This document shows, one piece after another, positions 17,620 through 27,330 of a DNA stretch of 61,468 bases. The stretch comes from Gammaproteobacteria bacterium (GTDB lineage: Bacteria > Pseudomonadota > Gammaproteobacteria > Steroidobacterales > GCA-2729495). The stretch lies in assembly GCA_024229935.1 (NCBI GenBank), contig JAAERX010000141.1:1-61468 (forward strand), written 5' to 3'. Under the pieces are notes generated by a model that saw nothing but the letters and a program-made list of their open reading frames with translations, was not told where the DNA came from and searched no databases. The translations under genes were made by a program, and so were the position numbers. Position 1 is the first letter of the stretch. The number at the start of each line of letters is the position of its first letter.

Positions 17620-17847
17620 TTATGAGGGCTTGCCTTCAATACGCCCAAAACCCAGTGTTGGTCTGTCGCTGTGGTGGGAATACTCATGCTCTCTGCATAT
17701 ATCCTGCATGGCAAGATCGCATGTAGTTTGAGTTAGACACCAGTGTATGGCATACCGGTTACTATCTATGAGTTGTGTAAAAGTTTCATCTTTGGGCAAG
17801 CTGATATGAATGCCAAAAGCAAGCTGGGTGTTTTCAGGTGGTGTCAT
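17620..17847 (-). CDS. Small conserved hypothetical protein
   Basis: About 75 residues (MTPPENTQLAFGIHISLPKD through LGFGRIEGKPS), soluble, rich in His, Asp and Arg near the end (REHEYSHHSDRP). It resembles, from memory, short proteobacterial proteins of unknown function with an HW..T..RD.A pattern. The same frame extends to a GTG at 17925, but that would overlap the kinase gene by 38 bp and no ribosome site supports it. It fills the gap between two same-strand genes, which supports it being real. Confidence 0.55.
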   Translation of the reverse strand: MTPPENTQLAFGIHISLPKDETFTQLIDSNRYAIHWCLTQTTCDLAMQDICREHEYSHHSDRPTLGFGRIEGKPS

Positions 17848-17887
17848 GTTTAGGTTCTGACTTGTCAGGTTTATTTTTGATAAAGGG

Positions 17888-18694
17888 TCAGTCAGCTGGA
17901 CTTTTATAAACCCGTTCTTCTGCACCTTTACGTTCAGGCCAGCCTAGGATACTGCGAGTAAACCAAAGATAGAGAGGTTTATATCCGTGCATCCACAGTT
18001 TGGCCCCGAGTGAAGGGGTTGCAAGTATACGGCGTTGGTGAGCCGTTAGGTATTCTGCGCAGTAATAATGTTTGTGCTTTAACAGGTGCCGCAGGTCTTC
18101 ACGGGCAAGCAAGCGAAATATAAAGCCACGCCGTGGTGCATGTAGTGCAAGTTGAAAATCAATAAAAGCAGGTTGGCCATTATCCAGTATCAGACAATTG
18201 GCTTCTTTGGCCAGGTCGTTATGTGCAATATTGCATCTGTGCATTTGCCGTAGTAGGCGTAGTGCAGCCTTAAAATAGATTGGGTTTGGTGGAGCAGCTG
18301 CATGCATAGGCTTGCCTGCCAGCCATTCTCGCCTGAGTTGGCGTCCATTCCAGTTGTACAGTTTTGGGATGCCGGGAAGATAATGGAGCACCTTCAGTGC
18401 CTGTGCTTCATGGCCCGCAAGATATCGTGCAATGCTGCCAGCCCACCAGCTGGCAGTATCAGTATTGCGGCAAATTTGCTTCTGGTTAACCTCTTCTAGT
18501 TTGCCGTCACCTGAGATACTTTTTTTGGGTCTATTAGAGACTTCAATGGTACCAAAAGCATCTGCTTTGAGTGTTTTACAGGCTTTAGTAGGGACTGGGT
18601 TCATTTGCTGAAAGCTTTCCGAGTTTTGCAGATAATACGCAGGCGGAAGAAAGGGTGCCAATTTATATTGCAATGCGATATAAATTGGCTTCAA
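17888..18694 (-). CDS. WaaP/RIO-like small-molecule or LPS-type kinase
   Basis: A 268-residue protein with the core of an atypical kinase: catalytic HNDLAKEAN and metal-binding IDFQ in place of HRD and DFG, as in RIO and WaaP/Kdo-kinase families. A preceding LRREWLAGKPM fits the hinge region. The last 50 residues are basic and may sit on the membrane. Possible substrates are lipopolysaccharide sugars or a protein; neither is shown. An alternative start is Met31 (18604). It heads a three-gene set with the small protein and the TonB-dependent receptor. Confidence 0.7.
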   Translation of the reverse strand: MKPIYIALQYKLAPFLPPAYYLQNSESFQQMNPVPTKACKTLKADAFGTIEVSNRPKKSISGDGKLEEVNQKQICRNTDTASWWAGSIARYLAGHEAQALKVLHYLPGIPKLYNWNGRQLRREWLAGKPMHAAAPPNPIYFKAALRLLRQMHRCNIAHNDLAKEANCLILDNGQPAFIDFQLALHAPRRGFIFRLLAREDLRHLLKHKHYYCAEYLTAHQRRILATPSLGAKLWMHGYKPLYLWFTRSILGWPERKGAEERVYKSPAD

Positions 18695-18910
18695 GCTGTT
18701 GGAAGATACATACCTGCCTGCACGATATTAGCTACATAAGGCAAAATGGGCATTTGCTCCAAAATTAAGGGCGGTGTCCTTGTTCTGGTCTGTATTTACC
18801 TGATACTGGTAAAGCCTAAGTGCATCTTTAGCCAGACTTGGAGTGACACCAGATTTTGTTCAAACTTAAAGTCAGGCAAATTTTTGATAGAACCCGAATA
18901 TAAGCTCCCC

Positions 18911-21900
18911 ATGAGTAATATACCCAGAGACCCTAAATTCTATGTGGTTGGTGGCCCAGTTCAGCCAGGAAGGGGGTGCTATCTGCAGCGCTATGCTGAT
19001 GCTGAATTACTCACACGAGTAGATGAGAGTGAGTACTGTCATGTACTGGCACAAAGACAAACAGGTAAAACCAGTCTGGCTGCCGCAACTGCCAGAAAAT
19101 TAAGAGTGAATGGTAAACTGGTTGCGCTGGTGGATTTGACTCAGGCCAGTGAAGAAGATCCCTCTGAAAATGCTGGTCGCTGGTACTACAGTATTGCTTA
19201 TCGGATTGTACGAGAATTGCGTATAAAGGCTGATGTGCAGGCCTGGTGGGCAGAGCGTGGCGGTTTGACTAATCTGCAACGTTTACGTGAATTTTTTCAT
19301 GAGGTAGTTCTGGAGGAAACAGATAAGCCTGTTGCAATATTTTTTGATCGGGTTGAGGCAACAATAGGTGAACCTTTGGCACAGGACTTATTTAGTGCTA
19401 TTCGTGCCTGCTATGATGCCAGAGCAACTAATGTTGATTTCCAGCGGCTTACTTTTGTCATGTTTGGTTCAGCAGCGCCAGATGAGTTGGTCAGGAGCGT
19501 TCAGGGCTCGCCGTTTGAAATTTCATGCGCTATTTCATTACCAGATTTTAGCCCTCAGGAATTGGCTGGATTTACAGCTGGTTTGGGTGAGCCACTTGAG
19601 GATGCCGAGCAGATTGTCCGTCGTGTGTGGAGCTGGACACGGGGGCATCCGTATTTGAGCCAGAAAGTCTTTCGTGGCTTAGCAAGGCGCAGGAATGAGG
19701 GCTTAACCCTGGAAAGTGTTGATGAGCTTGTTCAGAATCAATTCTTGGCCGCAAGAACAATCAATGAAGAACCGCATCTTTCTGCTATAGCAAAACGACT
19801 GTTACAGAATGGAAGCGGACGTTCGGCAAGATTAAATCTCTATGGGCGCATCCGTAAGGGTGTTGAGGTTATGGCAGATTCTTCTTCTGCGGTACAAAAA
19901 GAATTATTGACGGCAGGTATTATTTCAGTGGGTGTGCATGATGAATTGCGTGTGCGCAATGAAATTTATGCAATGGTTTATGGCACCCGATGGGTTAATC
20001 AAAACCTGCCTTTTGGTTTTAAAGGGGCAGCTATTGCTGCTGTCATTATTGCGTGTGTGCTTGCGGCACCTATCTGGTATACCGAATATCTGCCACGACC
20101 TTATGTGCATGCATTATCTGTTGCTAATCAGGACTATGTTGTTGCAGAAGATGCATATGAAAGTCTGCAGATGTTTCCTGGGTATGGAGCCATGGCTGAT
20201 AGACTGTTTGAAAACTTTCTAATTCGGAAGGGGGAACGGGCGGCAAGCCTGATGGAGATAAAGCGGATAAATAATCAGTTAGCTTCGGTAGAGGGTGGTG
20301 AAGAAAGTGGTCAGGGGTTGCTTGCTGATTTTTGGGAGCGTCGTGCAGCAGTTGCAACAGATATTGGTGACCGGGATGGTGCACTTATTGCATTACTTGA
20401 GGCGCTGCAGGTCTCTAATGAGAGGCGGCGTAGCTGGGCAGCAGAACTTGTGGGTCAGGATTATCAGAGTCTGTTGGCTACTTTACACTCAAATGCAGAG
20501 CTACGCAGTGTGGAAGTAGATGAAGCTGCTGGGGTTTTGACATTACTGGATATACGGAATCAAGTAAATATATGGAACCTTAATGAGTCAAAACCATCAT
20601 TAATTCGTAGTCTTACTGTTGTCGCAGAAGAACGGCTTGAGCTCGAAGAGCGGCGCATAGTAGATAAGTCTGGTTCTAAGCCGCGGTTGTTTATTAGTAC
20701 AAGTCATTCACAGGCCGAGCAGGTGGAAGTTATTTTACGTGCACCATCGGGCCAAAAAGCTCAACTAAAACTGGCTGCGGGTAGGCAACTTGAAGATGGC
20801 CTCTTTGTTTTTGCATTCTCTGGTTATCCACAATTACAGAGTTTATTGACTGAGGAACTAGCCGGGAACTGGACTCTTTCTTTAACTGATCTGGAACGTG
20901 GTGTCAGTGGTGAATTACTGGGCTGGAATTTGAGTTTTGATGATAATGATTTTGTCGTTGGGCCTGATGATATTGCTCAGCCTATACCGGAACCTCGTTC
21001 ATCGGCAAATGCCGAATCAAGACTGAGTCCGGGTGGTCATATGGCCCTTTCCTGGCCGGCTGATAGTGAGACACAGGGACCAATTCTAGTTTGGGATCTG
21101 ACTGAAGACTCTGTACTGGCCCGAATACCTCGTAGTAGTGAGTTTCTGGATGCGAACTTTGTTTTACGAGGAGAGCGAGTTATTACCTTGGATCCCAGGT
21201 ATCTCCTTGTTTGGGAATCATCAACGGGGAAGAAACTTGGTGAGATTCCTTTGTCTTCAACTACGTTACCGCAGTTATCTGTTAATGGTCGTTATGCAGT
21301 AGTAAATATGTTACGGCCAGATCAAGGCCCAGGTATTGTTGTCTGGGATTTACAGAAAATGCGGCGTGTAGGGCAGCTTATCACTGCAGAAAATGCTGGG
21401 CCGGTAACGGTGGATCCAACAGGTAAATATCTGGCAATTGGAGGGCGTGACCCTTGGGTGCGGGTCTGGACACTTGCAGATGGAGTGTTAATACATGAGT
21501 TTGAGCATGATTCACCATTGCATAGTGTTGAATTTGACCCAAGCGGTACCTGGCTTGCTACCGATGATCTAAGCGGTACTTTCAGGCTGTGGAATATTAA
21601 AGAAGGAGGGGCCCCAATAATTGAACGTTTTGGAATTGGCAATTGGTTTACAGATTTCTCAGCTGATGGGTCAACCCTTTTATTTGGTTCATCAGATCGG
21701 GTTTTTCAGCTAGCTCGTTTACCGGATGCTATAGGAACAGGAGTGCGCATCCGCCATCCACGCTCAGGTAATGCGAAGGTAGGCCCTGTAATTCTGGACT
21801 CTCGTAACCTGGCCTTGACAACAGATGCCGCTCATACAGTGAAAGTATGGTCACTACCTGCTCCGAAGATGTCTCTGGAGCTTTCTCCATTCAGTGTGGC

Positions 21901-22930
21901 CAATCGTTTCCCTGGCGGAACCCGGGCAGTACTAAGCCCTGATGGTCAGCGTATTGCTGTTGGAACAACACTTGGGGATGTGCGAATTCATGCAGTAGGT
22001 GCACCAGGCAGTATCCTACTGGGCGGTAATGATTCTATTGTCAGCGAGGTTAATAAGTCTGCGGTAATTTGTCTGACTTTTTCAGAAGATCGTCAGATGC
22101 TTGCTAGTGCATCAATTGATGGGCGTGTAAGGGTATGGAATGCTACAAATGGGGCCTTAAAGGAGTTATTGATTTTGCACCCTGATGGTGGTGCACATGA
22201 CCTTATATTTGTTGATGCTGGTCAGCATTTGATTTCTGCAAGTCGTCGTGAGGTGCTTGTAACAGACACCAATAGTGGGGAGGTGCTTGCCCGGTTAAGA
22301 ATCCAGGCTAACCATCCTCAGCTTGCTGTTGCTCAGGAGACTGGAAATATCTTTATTGCTGATGACCTTAATGGTGTCACCCTCTGGAACTGGAAAACTG
22401 GCAAATCTGAACGCATTGTAGACAGTAATTACCGGGTTCGTACAGTTGCGGTAACGACAGATGGTGCGCATATGGTGACTGCAAGTGATGAACGGGAATT
22501 GGTGTTGTGGAATGTGCATGAGCGTACCCCGTTGACAAAAATTGTACAGGCTGCCGGTAAGGTTGATGACATGTGGATTACACCGGGAAACCAATTAATA
22601 GTGCAGGCTGGGTATTGGTTGCAATCAGTTGGGATGTATCCTGCAGGTTTGATAACTCGTAGCACAAGGCTTTTGGGTGAGGCTCCGGCGTCTGTTCAGC
22701 CAGGCGCCAATAGTGATACAGCATTTTTATTGTCGTCCTCACCTTCATGGCCACTGGTAACTGAAATAGTTATCAGTGAGCCTTCATCTGCACCATTGGA
22801 GGGTGACCCAGATATCTTACGTTCATATTGGCATGATCGGCTGGCAATGACACTTGATGAGGAAGGTAATGTGCAGCAATTGTCTGAGCAACCTTTATTG
22901 TGGTCGTCAGGGGATAGCAGTATTGACTGA
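18911..22930 (+). CDS. AAA-like ATPase (AAA_35 type) - TM - P-domain - WD40 beta-propeller protein
   Basis: A large signalling-type protein of about 1339 residues. The N-terminal AAA-like domain starts at once with FYVVGGPVQPGRGCYLQR, a hallmark of the AAA_35 family, with Walker A AQRQTGKTSL and a Walker B-like VAIFFDRVE. A membrane helix lies at about 370-392. A helical spacer follows, then a proprotein-convertase P-domain-like stretch (about 595-690, including LAGNWTLSLTD). At least eight WD40-type repeats run to the C-terminus. I infer a cytoplasmic ATPase with an external propeller. The frame extends upstream to 18746, but family homology begins at the ATG at 18911. Confidence 0.8.
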   Translation: MSNIPRDPKFYVVGGPVQPGRGCYLQRYADAELLTRVDESEYCHVLAQRQTGKTSLAAATARKLRVNGKLVALVDLTQASEEDPSENAGRWYYSIAYRIVRELRIKADVQAWWAERGGLTNLQRLREFFHEVVLEETDKPVAIFFDRVEATIGEPLAQDLFSAIRACYDARATNVDFQRLTFVMFGSAAPDELVRSVQGSPFEISCAISLPDFSPQELAGFTAGLGEPLEDAEQIVRRVWSWTRGHPYLSQKVFRGLARRRNEGLTLESVDELVQNQFLAARTINEEPHLSAIAKRLLQNGSGRSARLNLYGRIRKGVEVMADSSSAVQKELLTAGIISVGVHDELRVRNEIYAMVYGTRWVNQNLPFGFKGAAIAAVIIACVLAAPIWYTEYLPRPYVHALSVANQDYVVAEDAYESLQMFPGYGAMADRLFENFLIRKGERAASLMEIKRINNQLASVEGGEESGQGLLADFWERRAAVATDIGDRDGALIALLEALQVSNERRRSWAAELVGQDYQSLLATLHSNAELRSVEVDEAAGVLTLLDIRNQVNIWNLNESKPSLIRSLTVVAEERLELEERRIVDKSGSKPRLFISTSHSQAEQVEVILRAPSGQKAQLKLAAGRQLEDGLFVFAFSGYPQLQSLLTEELAGNWTLSLTDLERGVSGELLGWNLSFDDNDFVVGPDDIAQPIPEPRSSANAESRLSPGGHMALSWPADSETQGPILVWDLTEDSVLARIPRSSEFLDANFVLRGERVITLDPRYLLVWESSTGKKLGEIPLSSTTLPQLSVNGRYAVVNMLRPDQGPGIVVWDLQKMRRVGQLITAENAGPVTVDPTGKYLAIGGRDPWVRVWTLADGVLIHEFEHDSPLHSVEFDPSGTWLATDDLSGTFRLWNIKEGGAPIIERFGIGNWFTDFSADGSTLLFGSSDRVFQLARLPDAIGTGVRIRHPRSGNAKVGPVILDSRNLALTTDAAHTVKVWSLPAPKMSLELSPFSVANRFPGGTRAVLSPDGQRIAVGTTLGDVRIHAVGAPGSILLGGNDSIVSEVNKSAVICLTFSEDRQMLASASIDGRVRVWNATNGALKELLILHPDGGAHDLIFVDAGQHLISASRREVLVTDTNSGEVLARLRIQANHPQLAVAQETGNIFIADDLNGVTLWNWKTGKSERIVDSNYRVRTVAVTTDGAHMVTASDERELVLWNVHERTPLTKIVQAAGKVDDMWITPGNQLIVQAGYWLQSVGMYPAGLITRSTRLLGEAPASVQPGANSDTAFLLSSSPSWPLVTEIVISEPSSAPLEGDPDILRSYWHDRLAMTLDEEGNVQQLSEQPLLWSSGDSSID

Positions 22931-22955
22931 ATACATCTGGCGGCCAGATGTATTC
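22929..22955. terminator. 12-bp perfect hairpin overlapping the stop codon
   Basis: GAATACATCTGG (22929-22940) and CCAGATGTATTC (22944-22955) pair perfectly around a 3-nt loop. The left arm begins inside the TGA stop of the WD40 protein gene and lies 20 bp before the convergent MscS stop. There is no U run, so it may protect 3-prime ends or act as a weak bidirectional terminator. Confidence 0.5.
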
Positions 22956-22975
22956 TCTATATTGAATGATAGGAT

Positions 22976-24103
22976 TTAATATTTTTGATCTAGGTCTTTG
23001 AAGCTTGAATCTTCGTTGTTTGATCTTTCTTGAGGCAATTCCTTTATCCATACATCCTGCTGCGGGAATGGGATCACAATATTTTCTTCAATAAAGCGCC
23101 GATTGATTTCACAATTAATCTCATGAATACGTAGTCCACGAACGGAAGGTTCCTCAATCCATGCAAGTAATTCAAAGTCCAGGCTTGATGCTCCAAAAGT
23201 TCGGAAGCGAGCCCGTGGCTCGGGATGTTTGGATAGATATTTGTTATCTTTTGCAATTGTTTCTAGTACGTTTAGCACTTTATCTACATCAGAACCATAC
23301 GCGACCCCAACGTGTGCACGTACACGGTATTGGCTTTTACCACCACCTGACTCATTAACAATCTTTGCGCTGCCCATGACGCCGTTAGGAATGCTGACTT
23401 CAACATCATCACGGGTCATGAGACGTGTGCTACGCAGACCTATGTGGGTTACCTGACCGCGTTCACCAGTATCCAGTACGATAAAGTCACCAATTCGGTA
23501 AGGCCGGTCAGCAAGTATGGCGACACCTGAAAATAGGTGGCTCAATGTGTCCTGAGCTGCAAAACTGAGAGCCAGGCCGACAATACCGGCAGATGCAACC
23601 AGACCAGTAACATTAATATCCCAGGTTACAAGGATGGAATATGCGCCAGCGAGCAGCAGGAAGACGATGGCGAGATTTTTTAAAAGTGGAACAGTGTCTT
23701 CTTGTGCAAATGAAAAATTTCTTTTGTTTGCGCCCATGGAGTTTATAACGCTATCTGAACTACGCATGAAAAAGCGTATCCAGGAGAGGATGATAAGTGA
23801 CTTTAGAATCGCAAGTGTAGCAGGCAGGAAGTTATTACCCAGTTCCTTAGCAACACTGTAGCTTGCAATGATAAGGCCGAATATGGCAAAGGTTGTGAAA
23901 ATAGGCTTATGTAGCAGACTGATAATTTTGTCGTCAAATTTGCTTTCAGTTTTAGCAACCATCCGGCCAATAATATTGGTGAGAAATAATTCTGCCAGTT
24001 TGGCAACGAGTAGGCCTACCGCGGCAACTAGAAATGCTACTAATAACGGATAGGACTTTATGGTGACCAGCCATTGTTCAAATTGCTGTGCAAGTGATTC
24101 CAT
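22976..24103 (-). CDS. Mechanosensitive channel, MscS family
   Basis: A 375-residue inner-membrane channel predicted to open on membrane tension. It has about five hydrophobic segments, the pore-lining helix VASAGIVGLALSFAAQDTL, and the beta-domain signature YRIGDFIVLDTGERGQVTHI. The cytoplasmic C-terminal domain follows. It is longer at the N-terminus than E. coli MscS (286 residues), resembling the medium-size YbdG/YnaI type. Single gene, convergent with the AAA-WD40 gene. Confidence 0.9.
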   Translation of the reverse strand: MESLAQQFEQWLVTIKSYPLLVAFLVAAVGLLVAKLAELFLTNIIGRMVAKTESKFDDKIISLLHKPIFTTFAIFGLIIASYSVAKELGNNFLPATLAILKSLIILSWIRFFMRSSDSVINSMGANKRNFSFAQEDTVPLLKNLAIVFLLLAGAYSILVTWDINVTGLVASAGIVGLALSFAAQDTLSHLFSGVAILADRPYRIGDFIVLDTGERGQVTHIGLRSTRLMTRDDVEVSIPNGVMGSAKIVNESGGGKSQYRVRAHVGVAYGSDVDKVLNVLETIAKDNKYLSKHPEPRARFRTFGASSLDFELLAWIEEPSVRGLRIHEINCEINRRFIEENIVIPFPQQDVWIKELPQERSNNEDSSFKDLDQKY

Positions 24104-24202
24104 TGTGACCTGTTAGCTTGTATGTAAATTAAAAATCGGTGCTTAGCATAATAATGTAAACACACCAAATATTGCATAATTTATGCCCTTAGCTGTCTGC
24201 CC

Positions 24203-24240
24203 ATAAAAAAGCGGCCCAGTCCCGAAGGAGCAGGGCCGCA
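24203..24240 (-). terminator. Rho-independent terminator of the SYLF gene
   Basis: Read on the minus strand, a GCGGCCC/GGGCCGC stem (24233-24239 with 24211-24217) around a loop containing TTCG is followed by six T residues (24205-24210). It lies 30 bp after the SYLF stop and insulates it from the MscS gene. Confidence 0.8.
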
Positions 24241-24268
24241 ATGCGGAGGAAGTCATTTATTTGATGTC

Positions 24269-25087
24269 CTAGAAAGAGGTCTCATCTCCTGTCATGCCCA
24301 GTGGTTCAATGGTATAGGTCTGAGTGACGGAGTCCTGTTTCCCTGAGTTCTCTTCAAGGGGGGTAACTTTGGCAGCGGCTGTTTGATATTCAGTTGGCTT
24401 ATGATTGATATCAGGTGCAGAATCATCCAGTATTTCTACCAGTTGCCGGGCATTCAATGGAGCTGCAATGTTGCTGGCGGAAAGAATCTGTTTAGGTGAC
24501 ATGCCGTTGCCGTAATACGATTCATTGGAATTTCTATCCATATTTATCCAGCTGCCTTCCAGTGAAACTCCTGCAAATAAACCGCGGCTACGTGCATAGG
24601 TATAAATTTCAGCTTGAAGTTTGCCATCGGTTGAGGCTGATGCCTGACGACCGACTGGCCCAGCAGCTACAGAGGCATCACCACCCAGCGTCAGCTTGCC
24701 GTTAAAAATATTATCAATACTGCGCCGATCCTTGAATACCAGGATGATATCGGTGGACTGGGCGCCGATCTGCCAGCCCAAGCTGCCACCACCAATTGAT
24801 ACAAAGGCCGGGTTGCTCCAGTTGCCGTCTTCCTGACGGGTAAGTAGTACGCCTTTGCCAAAACGACCGCCAAGTATAAAGCCAACCTTGATAACACCTG
24901 GTATTACAGCTACGCCATAGGCATTACGCAATAGCGAATCAGGAATTGCAGATTCTGGGATATTGGTGAAACTCCGGATAACCTCGATAGAGTCATCCAC
25001 TTTTTGTTCGGTTTTGCTTGCCGCCAGGGCTGTTGTGCAGATCAGAGCTGCCAGGGCAGCAGCGCTTATAGTGATTAATGTCTTCAT
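24269..25087 (-). CDS. SYLF (DUF500/Ysc84) lipid-binding domain protein
   Basis: A secreted 272-residue protein with signal peptide (cleavage after TTALAA). The SYLF domain spans about residues 25-210: IPDSLLRNAYGVAVIPGV, GGRFGKGVLLTR, SIGGGSLGWQIG and YARSRGLFAGVSLEG. Eukaryotic members bind phosphoinositides; bacterial members are periplasmic with unclear roles. About 60 C-terminal residues are polar and probably disordered. The gene stands alone, with a GC-rich terminator downstream and a 260-bp upstream gap in which I see nothing but presumed promoter sequence. Confidence 0.9.
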   Translation of the reverse strand: MKTLITISAAALAALICTTALAASKTEQKVDDSIEVIRSFTNIPESAIPDSLLRNAYGVAVIPGVIKVGFILGGRFGKGVLLTRQEDGNWSNPAFVSIGGGSLGWQIGAQSTDIILVFKDRRSIDNIFNGKLTLGGDASVAAGPVGRQASASTDGKLQAEIYTYARSRGLFAGVSLEGSWINMDRNSNESYYGNGMSPKQILSASNIAAPLNARQLVEILDDSAPDINHKPTEYQTAAAKVTPLEENSGKQDSVTQTYTIEPLGMTGDETSF

Positions 25088-25347
25088 GGCCGGACCCTCT
25101 TCCTTGTGTTACCAGCTCGCAGAAGCCTTCTTTTGTTGAGGCCTTGTTGCGTTCTATATCCGATTGCTTGAATCATCCATGATTCGTATTATGCAAGCCG
25201 GATGAATAGAACTTAACTTAATTCATGTGCTTAGGGAAGTCTTTTATTTAATAAATAAGAAAAGCGTTGCATCACTTTGCTTTTATAACGCTGCATTGCG
25301 ACTAAGCAGGGTTGTTGAGAACGTATGTTTAGCAAAATTTAATACTT

Positions 25348-27288
25348 TTAGTGTGCGCCCAATATGGGTGGTATCGGGCAGTTCAGCATCATGCAGAAGG
25401 CCCTTAGCAGTTCACTTTCAGCTTGCGTAATCCTGCCATCATTTAAAGCTGTTGCGAGCAATGCTTTGATTAGATGCTGGCGGCCTTTCGGTGTGCAATT
25501 TTGTAGCTTAAGCAGAGCCTGGTCAGCAGCCATAATCCAGTTTTCTGGTGCAGGCATCTGAGCAGGAGCAGAGCCTAATTCAGTTAACCCACGTTGCAGA
25601 GCCTGTAATGCTTCGGTTTCATTTGCCGCTGTTTGATGCGCATAAATATTTACTAGCAATGTGGCTGCTGTAATAGTTTTGCGTTCCCCAAGATTAATCC
25701 AGCGTTGTTTGCTTGTTGGACCTGTGCTTGCCTGCATATAGCCTTTAAATATACGTAGGAGTGCATATTCAAATAATTCCAGTTGGTTATCACAGGTGGC
25801 CAGTTGTTCAAGTAAGTCAGCCAGATACGTAACTCTTTCACAAGGGTGCTCTTTAATACGTGGCAGAGCCAGCTCTAAAAGAGGCAGGCGTGCCTCAAAG
25901 TGAAGTGCCTGTAGGTCAGTATGCAGTTTTTTAATTGTCTTACTTCGCTCAGTACCCAGTTGCTGTGTCAGCAGGTTAAGCTGGGTTTCCTGTGTTGTTT
26001 TATCTGGATGTAATAATAGTGCTGGGGCTAATAATAAAACCTCATTTTGTGAAGCAAGAGCGTGGCTAATTGATGCCGGAATGCCCGCCATAAATGATTG
26101 AGCTGCTGTTATATGACTATCAGTTGGATTACCAATGGTGTTAAGTAGTTCATCAGGTGCATATTGTGGGGTATTTGGGCTACTTGTGTATGGCTTTGCC
26201 TCTGTGGCAAACCCGCTAATATTTTGTTTGTCAGGGTGGGTATTATTCAGGTTACTTCTTTCTGTTTTGAGTTGTCTTAGTTGTGTTTTTGAAAATGTGG
26301 GTTCAATTGCACAAATACGCTTTAGCAGGGGTGGGTGACTGGCTAACATTCCTGATAAAGAACTAAAGCCGGATGCAAACAGCATATGGCTTACTTCCTC
26401 TACATCAGTATCCTGTACGCTGGAACCTTCTGTAAGTCCGGCAATTTTTTTCAGTGCACCGGCAATACCCTTGGTTTGGCGGGTGAACTGTACAGCTGAG
26501 GCATCGGCCAGGTATTCACGCTGACGTGAAACACCAGATTTAATGAGTCGCCCGAGTAATAAACCTATATAGCCGATAATCGTAAGTCCTGCACCGAGCA
26601 CCATTGCAGCTGCTACACCTTTGCCCTGGCTGCGATGTCTGCCTGATGTGCGGCTCCTTAGTAACATTCGCCCTAAAAGGCCGATAGCAAGAATGCCGAA
26701 TAGCGGTCCCATAAGGTGGATATTGAGTCGCATATCACCATTTAAAATATGACTGAACTCATGTGCAATAACTCCCTGCAGTTCTTCCCGATCCAAGGTT
26801 TCAAGGGTGCCACGGGTAACTGCAATGGCTGCACTTTCAGGCTGAAAGCCGGCCGCAAATGCATTAATACCTCCTTCATGATTAAGTACATAAATTTTTG
26901 GGACAGGGACTCCTGAGGCAAGTGCCATTTCTTCTACTACGTTACGTAAACGTCGTCGCATGGGTTCTTGTTCATCTGGAGTTACCGCTGTACCACCAAG
27001 GTCCTGAGCAACACGGCTGCCTCCCTCGCTCAGGCTGCCTATCCGGTAAAGACTGGCGAAGCCGATAAAGGCAGTTGTGCCGCAGGCGGTCCAGAGAATA
27101 AAATTACTGTTGGCTTGAGCCCATAAAAGAAAAGGCATGATGCCATTTGTTGTGCTTGTGGTGAGCCAGAATGTGACAGCAATTACTGCAGTAACACAGC
27201 TGACAACGGCAATAACTGCTGCGGTCATTAATAGCAGGAGCATCCGTGTCTTGTGGAAAGAACGCTCCTGAGCATCAAAGAAATTCAT
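25348..27288 (-). CDS. HtpX-like M48 membrane metalloprotease with C-terminal extension
   Basis: Predicted inner-membrane zinc protease in protein quality control. It has two N-terminal membrane helices and a zinc site HEFSH (His176, Glu177, His180), with the third ligand region REYLADASAVQF downstream. Two further hydrophobic segments lie between. At 646 residues it is about twice the size of E. coli HtpX; roughly 330 helical C-terminal residues have no recognised domain except a possible TerB-like end (ALNDGRITQAESELLRAF). It follows lemA by 42 bp, a pairing common in bacteria. Confidence 0.88.
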   Translation of the reverse strand: MNFFDAQERSFHKTRMLLLLMTAAVIAVVSCVTAVIAVTFWLTTSTTNGIMPFLLWAQANSNFILWTACGTTAFIGFASLYRIGSLSEGGSRVAQDLGGTAVTPDEQEPMRRRLRNVVEEMALASGVPVPKIYVLNHEGGINAFAAGFQPESAAIAVTRGTLETLDREELQGVIAHEFSHILNGDMRLNIHLMGPLFGILAIGLLGRMLLRSRTSGRHRSQGKGVAAAMVLGAGLTIIGYIGLLLGRLIKSGVSRQREYLADASAVQFTRQTKGIAGALKKIAGLTEGSSVQDTDVEEVSHMLFASGFSSLSGMLASHPPLLKRICAIEPTFSKTQLRQLKTERSNLNNTHPDKQNISGFATEAKPYTSSPNTPQYAPDELLNTIGNPTDSHITAAQSFMAGIPASISHALASQNEVLLLAPALLLHPDKTTQETQLNLLTQQLGTERSKTIKKLHTDLQALHFEARLPLLELALPRIKEHPCERVTYLADLLEQLATCDNQLELFEYALLRIFKGYMQASTGPTSKQRWINLGERKTITAATLLVNIYAHQTAANETEALQALQRGLTELGSAPAQMPAPENWIMAADQALLKLQNCTPKGRQHLIKALLATALNDGRITQAESELLRAFCMMLNCPIPPILGAH

Positions 27289-27330
27289 CTGTTCTGGAAA
27301 TGCTAGACAGGATTAAAGCGTAATCCTGTT

